NCBI GenBank assembly: GCA_030038645.1
Contig: JASHSR010000256.1
Span: 1 to 9,926 of the forward strand
Origin: Gammaproteobacteria bacterium
GTDB taxonomy: Bacteria; Pseudomonadota; Gammaproteobacteria; Steroidobacterales; Steroidobacteraceae
Direction of reading: 5' to 3'
DNA length: 9,926 nucleotides
The translations under genes were made by a program, and so were the position numbers. Positions 1 through 5,393 of this stretch are shown one piece after another. Each line of letters starts with the position of its first letter. Position 1 is the first letter of the stretch. The notes beneath the pieces were generated by a model. That model was not told where the DNA came from. It made no database searches and was given only the letters and a program-made list of their open reading frames with translations.

Positions 1-1214
1 TCGACGTGCTGCTCCTCGAGAATGTAGGGCGCGAGCAGGCGCAGCACATGGGGATCGCTGCTGGTGCCGGTGAGGATGCCACGCGCGAGCAGCTCCGATT
101 GGATCTCCTTGGCCGGCCGCGTGGTGTGCAGCCCAGTGAGGAAGCCCGCGCCCTGATGCCCCGTGACGGGCCCGACGATGCAGGTCTCGCGGATGTAGGC
201 CGCGACGCGGCGGACGCGCTCGAGCAGATGCTCCGACTCGATCGCCTCGATCACGGCCTCGATCGCCGCGCAGGCGAGCGGGCCGCCGCCGAACGTGGTG
301 CCGAGCAGGTCGAGCTTCACGCCGCCCGCGACTTTGGCAGACATGAGCAGGGCGGCGCAGGGAAAGCCGTTCCCGAGCGCCTTGGCGCACGTGATCATAT
401 CCGGCGTCACGCCGTAAAGAGCGGCCGCGAACGGGTGCCCGGTGCGGCCCATCCCGCACTGCACCTCATCGAAGATGAGCAGCGCGCCCGTCTGATCGCA
501 GCGCCGGCGCAGCGCCTGCAAGAAGGGCGCGCCCATGTCGAAGGCGCCTCCGAGCCCTTGCACCGGCTCGACGATGACCGCGGCGGTCCGCTCCGTCACG
601 TGCTGCTCGATCGCCGCGAGGTCGCGCCGCGGAATGAAGCTCACGTCGAACGGCGCGCGCGGGAACCCGTACCACTTCTGCGCCGCGCCCCACGTGACCG
701 CGCCGGCCGCCGCCGTGCGCCCGTGAAAGCTGTGCTCGAGGGCGGCGACGTGCGCGCGCTGCGTCAGCCGGAATGCCATCTTCAGCGCGTTCTCGTTCGC
801 CTCGGCGCCGCTGTTCACGAGGAACACCGTGTCGAGGCCGAGGCCCGCGAAGCGCACGAGCCGCGCGGCGGCGCGCAGGCGGACATCCATCACGACGGCG
901 TTGGTTTGAAACTGGCACGCGCGCGCCTGGTCGGCGAGCGCGCGAGTCCAGCCCGGGTGGCCGTAGCCGAGCGCCGCGACGGCGTGCCCGCCGTATAGAT
1001 CGAGCACGCGCTCTCCCTTGCTGCCGCGCAGCCACACACCCTCCGCCGAGACCACCTCGAGCGGATACTGCGCGAACACACGCGCCAGATGGTCCGGCAC
1101 GGGCGAGGCCGAACCGGGCGGACCCGATCCGTGCGGCCCCGATCCGTGCTGCGCGGGTCCTCGTGGGGCCGAACCGTCTGGGGTCGATGGCTTGACTGCG
1201 GCTGCGGAGCTCAT
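1..1214 (-). CDS. argD: Acetylornithine aminotransferase (ArgD), 3' end beyond window
   Basis: A PLP-dependent class III aminotransferase. It should convert N-acyl-glutamate semialdehyde plus glutamate to N-acyl-ornithine, the step right after ArgC. About 404 codons are visible and the frame is still open at the left edge. Landmarks are YGGHAVAALGYGHP (about residues 74-87), NSGAEANE (134-141), HSFHGRT (161-167), the PLP-ring aspartate in FDEVQCGMGRTG (D249), and the Schiff-base lysine in CAKALGNGFP (K278). The ATG at 1214 lies 10 bp after the argC stop, with GAGGT four bases upstream (1219-1223), so the genes are co-transcribed. The first ~40 residues are a Ser/Pro/Gly-rich tail that the family lacks; a GTG at codon 39 is an alternative start with a poorer ribosome site. 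LYGGHAV recalls Bacteroidetes ArgD rather than the common GIAVNxLGH form. The class III fold is certain; acetyl- versus succinyl-ornithine specificity cannot be told here. Confidence 0.93.
   Translation of the reverse strand, partial: MSSAAAVKPSTPDGSAPRGPAQHGSGPHGSGPPGSASPVPDHLARVFAQYPLEVVSAEGVWLRGSKGERVLDLYGGHAVAALGYGHPGWTRALADQARACQFQTNAVVMDVRLRAAARLVRFAGLGLDTVFLVNSGAEANENALKMAFRLTQRAHVAALEHSFHGRTAAAGAVTWGAAQKWYGFPRAPFDVSFIPRRDLAAIEQHVTERTAAVIVEPVQGLGGAFDMGAPFLQALRRRCDQTGALLIFDEVQCGMGRTGHPFAAALYGVTPDMITCAKALGNGFPCAALLMSAKVAGGVKLDLLGTTFGGGPLACAAIEAVIEAIESEHLLERVRRVAAYIRETCIVGPVTGHQGAGFLTGLHTTRPAKEIQSELLARGILTGTSSDPHVLRLLAPYILEEQHV
1123..1149. repeat. Short tandem repeat in argD 5' end (15-bp period)
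   Basis: CCCGATCCGTGC occurs at 1123-1134 and again at 1138-1149, a period of 15 bp. GGCCGAACCG occurs on either side, at 1107-1116 and 1167-1176. In the argD frame the repeat encodes HGSGP twice, inside the low-complexity N-terminal tail. The period is a multiple of three, so expansion would keep the frame. Confidence 0.75.
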
Positions 1215-1224
1215 AGATACCTCG

Positions 1225-2286
1225 TCACGTCCATCCCGGCGCGGGCGCCTCGAGACCCGTGGTCTCGGGAAGCGAATACATGCGGTTCAGCCACTGCAGC
1301 GCGCCGCCCGCCGCGCCCTTCGTGAGGTTGTCCAGCGCGCACAGCACGGCAACGGTGCGGCCGTTCGCCGCGGCGGAAAGATGCGCGTAGTTGCTCGCGA
1401 CCACGCTCTTCACTCTCGGCGCCTCGTCGAGCACCTTCACGAACGGGGCGCGCGCGTAGAAGTCGCGCAGCGCCGCGATCGCGCGCCCCGAGTCGATCGA
1501 GGACTTGAGCGATCCCTGCACCGTCACATGGATGCCCCGGGCGAAGGGGCCGGAGGAGGGCACGAAGCTGAAGTCCGCCTCGACGCCCGAGGCCGCGCGC
1601 GCGCAAGCGATCACCTCCGGCACGTGCCGGTGCGCGAGCGCACTGTAGCTGTAGACGTCGCTGTGCCGCAGCGGATGGTGAGTGCCCTCGACGGGCTTGC
1701 GCCCGGAGCCGGTGCTGCCCGTGATGCCGGAGACGAAGAGCGCCGGCGCGGTGAGCCCGAGCTTCAGCAGCGGCACGGCTGCGAGCAGGATCGCGCTCGC
1801 GAAGCAGCCCGGATGCGCGACGTGACGAGTCGGCAAGCTCTCGAGGTGCTCGGGCAGCGCGCAGGTGAACTCCGCGAGCCGGTGCGGGGCACCATGGGGA
1901 TGCCGGTACACGTCCTGGTAGGCTTCCGCCGACTGATAACGAAAGTCCGCCGAGATGTCGACGACGCGCGGATGCTTGCCCGCGCGCTCCGCGACGGTGA
2001 GCAGGCTGTCGATGAGCGGCGCGGCGACGCCGTGGGGCGCGGCGGAGAGCAGCGCGGCGGCCGGCGCCTCCGCGAGGATGGCCTCGATCTGCGGCTGCGA
2101 TTTGAAGCGCGCATCAGGGTATGCGCTCGCGAGGTGCGGGAAGGCGCTCGCCACCGGCTCGCCCGGCTTGCTCTCCGACAGCACGCCGGCGAGCTCGAAG
2201 CCCGGGTGCGCCGCGAGCAGGCGCAGCAGCTCGCCCGCGACGTAGCCGCTGCCGCCGAGCACGACGACAGGAACTCGCGCGCTCAT
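1225..2286 (-). CDS. argC: N-acetyl-gamma-glutamyl-phosphate reductase (ArgC)
   Basis: NADPH-dependent reductase that turns N-acyl-glutamyl phosphate into the semialdehyde used by ArgD; cytoplasmic, third step of arginine synthesis. The 353-residue protein has the Rossmann dinucleotide motif GGSGYVAGEL (11-20), the nucleophilic cysteine in HPGCFASA (C161), TGSTGSGRKP (189-198), a histidine-rich HRHVPE (219-224), SGPFARGI (245-252) and the family's C-terminal NLTKGAAGGA (320-329). Length fits the longer ArgC subtype. The ATG at 2286 has only a weak AGG-type ribosome site, so a slightly upstream start is possible. It follows the DUF1611-like gene by 70 bp and precedes argD by 10 bp. The HxHxxE plus xGxFxRGI arrangement, instead of HLxPMxRGI, recalls Bacteroidetes ArgC (from memory, not aligned). 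Confidence 0.95.
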   Translation of the reverse strand: MSARVPVVVLGGSGYVAGELLRLLAAHPGFELAGVLSESKPGEPVASAFPHLASAYPDARFKSQPQIEAILAEAPAAALLSAAPHGVAAPLIDSLLTVAERAGKHPRVVDISADFRYQSAEAYQDVYRHPHGAPHRLAEFTCALPEHLESLPTRHVAHPGCFASAILLAAVPLLKLGLTAPALFVSGITGSTGSGRKPVEGTHHPLRHSDVYSYSALAHRHVPEVIACARAASGVEADFSFVPSSGPFARGIHVTVQGSLKSSIDSGRAIAALRDFYARAPFVKVLDEAPRVKSVVASNYAHLSAAANGRTVAVLCALDNLTKGAAGGALQWLNRMYSLPETTGLEAPAPGWT

Positions 2287-2356
2287 CCTGTCACCCGACC
2301 GACCGGGACGCCCCGCGCGCCGGTGCCGTCATGCCCGCTCATGGCGCGGCGCCCGC
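2287..2356. other. 70-bp gap between the DUF1611-like gene and argC, with an 11-bp direct repeat
   Basis: This is the only gap over 10 bp within the arginine operon. GCCCGCTCATG occurs at 2333-2343 and again at 2351-2361, 18 bp apart, the second copy running into the upstream gene's stop codon. On the minus strand each copy supplies an ATG and a TGA, so small stop-and-restart frames exist, but none has a convincing ribosome site. I see no promoter and no terminator with a T-tract. Confidence 0.5.
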
Positions 2357-3424
2357 TCATGCCGCCGCGCACCGGGCGAGGAGCCCGACGGCCTCGATGA
2401 CGCGGTCGCCGAGGGCCGCGCCGTCGCTCATCGCGTTGAAGGCGGGAACGCCGAGCTGCCGCTCGATGATCTCGACACCCACCCGGTTGTCCGTCGCGGG
2501 CCCGGTGACGACGCAGGGCTCGATCTTGAACCGATCGCGCAGCAGGATGACGCCGCCCCAGGCCGCGACCGGATCGTTGGCCGAGAGCACGACGCCGGTG
2601 AGCGCCGCGCGAATGTCGGGACACGCGAGAATCGCGTCCACGCCGTAGGCGCCGAGAATGCCGTCGCCCAGCTCGAAGACGATGACATCCGGCTTGGCGG
2701 CGGAGAGCTCCGTGAGCATCGTGCGCGTGAGGGCCGGACCGTTCTCTCCGGTGCTGGTCACGACGCCGAGGTCCGTGAAGATCATCGACTGCCTCGCGCC
2801 CGCATCCTCCATCGCGAGAATGTCACGGCGCAGCGATACGCCCGTCGCCTTGAAGATGTCGATCACGAGGCCGCGGTGCCGCATGCGGCTCACGATGGAG
2901 CACGCGGCGGCGGTTTTGCCGGCCTCCATGCACGTTCCGGCGAGCGCCACGACGGGCACTCCGTGCGTGTCGAGCTTCGCATCGAAAACGAGCGGCCGGT
3001 AGCCCACCCGCGCCGGCACGCCGATGCGCTCTCCGAGGTACGGGAAATGCAGCACCACGCCGAGCACGCGGCAGTCGAACGGCCTGCCTTTCTCCGGGTT
3101 CACCGAATCGCAGATGCCGAGGACACCGCCGATGTTGAGCATCTGAATCACATCGCCGGCCTTCAAGGACTGCGGGACGTGGCCCGAGTAGCCGAAGAGC
3201 GCCTTGCGGTGGCCGAGCGCGCCGACGACGATGTCCCCCTTGACGACCTTCGCCATGCGCCCGCTCGTGAGCTCGAGCGTGTTGTAGGTCGACTTGTTCG
3301 TGAGCACCTCGACCACGAGCACCACTCCCTCCTCCGAGGGAATGTCCGGGGAGATGCGCACCTCGTTCGACAGGCCGCAGGCCTGTGTGACGGAGGCGAT
3401 CTTGTCCACGACGATCGTTCTCAC
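2357..3424 (-). CDS. DUF1611-like P-loop protein of unknown function inside the arginine operon
   Basis: A 355-residue protein of unassigned function. The C-terminal half is a P-loop domain of the DUF1611/dethiobiotin-synthetase type: beta strand VPVVALA, then GTCMEAGKT (163-171, the GTxxxxGK(T) form of that group), RHRG, FKATGVS (191-197, matching the F(R/K)ATG of DUF1611 proteins), a Walker-B-like strand DVIVFELGDG (246-255) and LSANDP (280-285). The first ~150 residues look beta-rich with many Gly/Val turns and differ from the N-terminal domain I know for DUF1611. No signal peptide or membrane segment is visible. The GTG start at 3424 is chosen because GGAGGAG (3435-3441) sits 10 bases upstream; its GTGA overlaps the argG stop by 4 bp, implying coupled translation. 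The DUF1611 member DgcN is reported as a D-glutamate N-acetyltransferase, so a glutamate-acylating or other ATP-using role in arginine synthesis is my inference only. Confidence 0.85.
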   Translation of the reverse strand: MRTIVVDKIASVTQACGLSNEVRISPDIPSEEGVVLVVEVLTNKSTYNTLELTSGRMAKVVKGDIVVGALGHRKALFGYSGHVPQSLKAGDVIQMLNIGGVLGICDSVNPEKGRPFDCRVLGVVLHFPYLGERIGVPARVGYRPLVFDAKLDTHGVPVVALAGTCMEAGKTAAACSIVSRMRHRGLVIDIFKATGVSLRRDILAMEDAGARQSMIFTDLGVVTSTGENGPALTRTMLTELSAAKPDVIVFELGDGILGAYGVDAILACPDIRAALTGVVLSANDPVAAWGGVILLRDRFKIEPCVVTGPATDNRVGVEIIERQLGVPAFNAMSDGAALGDRVIEAVGLLARCAAA

Positions 3425-4746
3425 GTGCTCGACTCTCCTCCAAGGGACCGTCCCTGGTGAGTGGTGCCTGCCCGGTCGTCGTGACCGGGCGCTTGCCCCT
3501 CCGGCGCTCGCCCTTCGGGGGACGCCTCCGCGGTGTGTCCAGCGCGGCGGTGGAACACGCCGGGGAGTGAGGCGATCTTCGAGAAGCCGAGCGCATCCGC
3601 CGCGGTCCATTCGCCGGCGGCCTCGCCGTAGACGCCCTTCGATGCGGCCATGAGCGAGTGCGGCGAATCGACTCCCTCGACGAACGCGCTGCCCGGCCGC
3701 AGCAAGAGGTGCACGTCTCCGGTCACGCGCGCCTGCGAGCTCACGAGGAGCGCCTCGATGTCGCGGCAGACCGGGTCGAGGAGCTGGCCCTCGTGCACCA
3801 GGTCGCCGTAGGGCTGCGCGACGAGCTCCTTGATGCGCTGCTGCCGCCCGGTGAGCACGAGCTTCTCGAGCTCGCGGTGGGCCGTGAGCAGGATGTCGGC
3901 GGCCGGCGCCTCGAACGCGACCCGGCCCTTCGTGCCGATGATGGTGTCGCCGAGGTGGATGCCGCGGCCGATGCCGAAGGGCGCCGCGATCGCCTCGAGC
4001 GATTCGATGAGCGAGACCGGGTCGAGCGCCTTGCCGTCGAGCGCCGCCGGGCGGCCGTGCGTGAAGGAGAGCCTGTGACGCTCCGGCGCGCGCGGGCGGC
4101 TGAACGCATCGCGCGTGAGCACCCAGGCCTCATCGGGGATGCTGCCGTGGGAGGTGAGGGTCTCCTTGCCGCCGATCGTGACGCCCCAGAGGCCGCGGTT
4201 GACGGAATATGCCGCGCCGAAGGGCGGCACGGGCAAGCCGCGCTTTTGCAGATACTCGAGCTCCTCCTGGCGCTTGAAGGCCTTGTCGCGCACGGGCGCG
4301 AGCACCTGCAGGTCGGGCGCGAGCGTGCGCAGCGCCACCTCGAACCGCACCTGGTCGTTGCCCGCCGCGGTGCAGCCGTGGGCGATCGTCGCGGTGCCGA
4401 GCTTGCGCGCCATGCGCGCGATGGTCTGCGCCTGCATCACGCGCTCGGCGCCGACGCAGAGGGGATAGAGCTGCCCGCGGCGCACGTTCCCCATGATGAG
4501 GAAGCGCAGCACCTGCTCGAAGTACTCGGCGCGCGCATCGACGAGGTGGTGCTCCACGGCGCCGAGCTCCTGCGCGCGCTTCTGCAGCGTCCTCGCCGCC
4601 TCGGCGTCGATTCCGCCGGTATTGACGGTGACGGTGATGACCGGCCGCCCGTGGTGCTCGGCCACCCAGGGCACGAGGAACGAGGTGTCGAGGCCGCCCG
4701 AATAGGCGAGAACGATCGGCTGTGCGCCGGTGGATTGCGGGCTCAT
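3421..4746 (-). CDS. argG: Argininosuccinate synthase (ArgG) with C-terminal extension
   Basis: ATP-dependent joining of citrulline and aspartate to argininosuccinate, the penultimate arginine step; cytoplasmic tetramer in the family. Of 441 residues, AYSGGLDTS (14-22) is the PP-loop that binds ATP. Further landmarks are HGCTAAGNDQVRFE (123-136), YSVNRGLWG (180-188), GGKETL (192-197), HLGDTIIGTKGR (264-275) and DIEALLVSSQ (329-338). The recognisable fold ends near residue 403; the last ~38 residues are a hydrophilic, low-complexity tail encoded by a repeat-rich stretch. The ATG at 4746 comes 10 bp after the argR stop, with a TGAGG ribosome site overlapping that stop. The last bases overlap the next gene as GTGA. 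Segments such as GLWG..GGKETL and WTAADALGFSKI resemble Bacteroidetes ArgG as I remember it, more than the enterobacterial or Xanthomonas forms. Confidence 0.96.
   Translation of the reverse strand: MSPQSTGAQPIVLAYSGGLDTSFLVPWVAEHHGRPVITVTVNTGGIDAEAARTLQKRAQELGAVEHHLVDARAEYFEQVLRFLIMGNVRRGQLYPLCVGAERVMQAQTIARMARKLGTATIAHGCTAAGNDQVRFEVALRTLAPDLQVLAPVRDKAFKRQEELEYLQKRGLPVPPFGAAYSVNRGLWGVTIGGKETLTSHGSIPDEAWVLTRDAFSRPRAPERHRLSFTHGRPAALDGKALDPVSLIESLEAIAAPFGIGRGIHLGDTIIGTKGRVAFEAPAADILLTAHRELEKLVLTGRQQRIKELVAQPYGDLVHEGQLLDPVCRDIEALLVSSQARVTGDVHLLLRPGSAFVEGVDSPHSLMAASKGVYGEAAGEWTAADALGFSKIASLPGVFHRRAGHTAEASPEGRAPEGQAPGHDDRAGTTHQGRSLGGESST
3435..3441 (-). promoter_or_regulatory. Strong Shine-Dalgarno deciding the GTG start of the DUF1611-like gene
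   Basis: GGAGGAG on the minus strand ends 10 bases before the GTG at 3424-3422. It lies inside the last codons of argG. It sets the start, because the frame stays open upstream into argG without any comparable site. The palindrome at 3443-3455 ends one base upstream of it, so a folded mRNA could affect its access. Confidence 0.75.
3443..3490. repeat. Palindrome and hairpin in the argG 3' extension
   Basis: Two inverted repeats lie close together in the extra tail of argG. The first is AGGGAC/GTCCCT at 3443-3455 with a one-base centre. The second is GCCCGGTC (3470-3477) and GACCGGGC (3483-3490), a perfect 8-bp stem with a 5-base loop. Together they look like a small REP-type element read through as coding sequence, but I cannot see other genomic copies. 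No T-tract follows, so a terminator role is unlikely. Confidence 0.6.
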
Positions 4747-4756
4747 CGGTGAGGCC

Positions 4757-5209
4757 TCAGAGGCGGAAGAGGGACTGCAGGCGGCCGATGAGCTTCGCTT
4801 GCGCGCTCTCGCGGTCGGTTGCGATGAAGATGGTGTCGTCGCCGGAGATCGTGCCGACGACCTCCGGCCATTCCGCCTTGTCGATGGCGACAGCGACGCT
4901 CGGCGCGGCGCCGATCGTCGTCCGCACGACGGTGAGGCACGACCCTGCGGGACGGACCTGGCGGACGAACTGCGAGAGGGTGTCGAAGTCGCCGTTGGCC
5001 CGTGTGATCTCGTCGGGCGGCAGAACATAGCGTCCGCTCGCCTTCAGCACGCCGAGGTCGCGCAGATCGCGGCTCACGGAGGACTGCGTGACGTCGTGCC
5101 CATCCTTGCGCAGGAGCCCGACGAGCTCGGTCTGCCGGCGCACGACGCCGTTGCGCAGGATCCTCACGATCGCGCTGCGGCGCTCGAGCTGAGCGTGGTC
5201 GGTCAACAT
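4757..5209 (-). CDS. argR: Arginine repressor (ArgR)
   Basis: Arginine-responsive DNA-binding repressor; in the family it acts as a hexamer on paired ARG boxes. The 150-residue length is typical. The N-terminal winged helix-turn-helix carries the recognition helix SSVSRDLRDLGVLK (43-56). The C-terminal domain, which binds L-arginine and makes the trimer interface, has the hallmark GTISGDDTIFIA (119-130) with the paired aspartates that contact arginine. The ATG at 5209 is kept because the domain starts right there and no better in-frame start lies upstream, but it has almost no Shine-Dalgarno, so translation may be weak by design. It is the first gene of the arginine operon, its own promoter overlaps two ARG-box-like sites, and argG follows after 10 bp, so feedback control of the whole set is likely. 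Confidence 0.97.
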   Translation of the reverse strand: MLTDHAQLERRSAIVRILRNGVVRRQTELVGLLRKDGHDVTQSSVSRDLRDLGVLKASGRYVLPPDEITRANGDFDTLSQFVRQVRPAGSCLTVVRTTIGAAPSVAVAIDKAEWPEVVGTISGDDTIFIATDRESAQAKLIGRLQSLFRL

Positions 5210-5222
5210 CGGGACAGGCGGA

Positions 5223-5261
5223 TATGCATAAAATTGCGCGCATTATGCATATTCATGCAGG
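5223..5261. promoter_or_regulatory. Tandem ARG-box operator for ArgR
   Basis: Two 18-bp boxes are separated by 3 bp: TATGCATAAAATTGCGCG (5223-5240) and TATGCATATTCATGCAGG (5244-5261). TATGCATA repeats exactly 21 bp apart, the spacing known for one ArgR hexamer on two boxes. The second box has the palindromic form TGCAT-N4-ATGCA, close to the TGAAT-N4-ATTCA consensus; the first has a degenerate right half. A perfect 10-bp inverted repeat, ATATGCATAA (5222-5231) and TTATGCATAT (5243-5252), overlays both. The AT-rich patch stands out from its GC-rich surroundings and covers the promoter -10 and spacer. Confidence 0.8.
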
Positions 5262-5271
5262 ACGCTGTCAA
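5242..5271 (-). promoter_or_regulatory. Sigma70-type promoter of the argR operon
   Basis: Read on the minus strand, a perfect -35 TTGACA (5271-5266) is followed by an 18-bp spacer and a -10 CATAAT (5247-5242), five of six consensus bases. Transcription should start near 5235, giving a leader of about 25 bases before argR. The -10 and most of the spacer are covered by the ARG boxes, so bound ArgR would block RNA polymerase. Confidence 0.78.
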
Positions 5272-5366
5272 GCGGGGGCGTCCGGCGACCGCGAGGCGTC
5301 TGCTGCCGTCGCGACGCGGTCGGCCGGCGTCACGCGCGCGAGGGGCCGCGAGCCTGCCAGGGCTTA

Positions 5367-5393
5367 GGCGGGCCAATCGCCGCGGTGGCCGCC
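5367..5393 (-). terminator. Weak hairpin just after tamB
   Basis: GGCGGGCCA (5367-5375) can pair with TGGCCGCC (5386-5393) with one bulged G, forming an 8-bp GC-rich stem directly after the tamB stop. No run of T follows on the minus strand, so it is not a clear intrinsic terminator. A second small inverted repeat, GACGC...GCGTC, lies at 5313-5331. The rest of the gap up to the argR promoter shows nothing else. Confidence 0.3.

Noticed and set aside
1018..2400. A 460-codon plus-strand frame opposite argC
   Set aside because: Low-complexity Arg-rich product antisense to a well-supported argC and argD start; a codon-bias shadow.
3443..3490. Intrinsic terminator at the end of argG
   Set aside because: The hairpins lack a following T-tract and lie before a coupled downstream start codon.
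3425..3610. Upstream extension of the DUF1611-like gene to an ATG at 3610
   Set aside because: The added 62 residues are Arg/Pro-rich and lie inside argG; the GTG at 3424 has a strong ribosome site and coupling overlap.
4747..5028. Upstream extension of argG into argR
   Set aside because: The added sequence is a Ser/Arg-rich shadow of argR, and the ATG at 4746 begins directly before the PP-loop.
5210..5392. Small gene, riboswitch or tRNA in the tamB-argR gap
   Set aside because: No frame with a ribosome site, no cloverleaf and no known riboswitch core; the gap is explained by promoter and operator plus GC-rich spacer.
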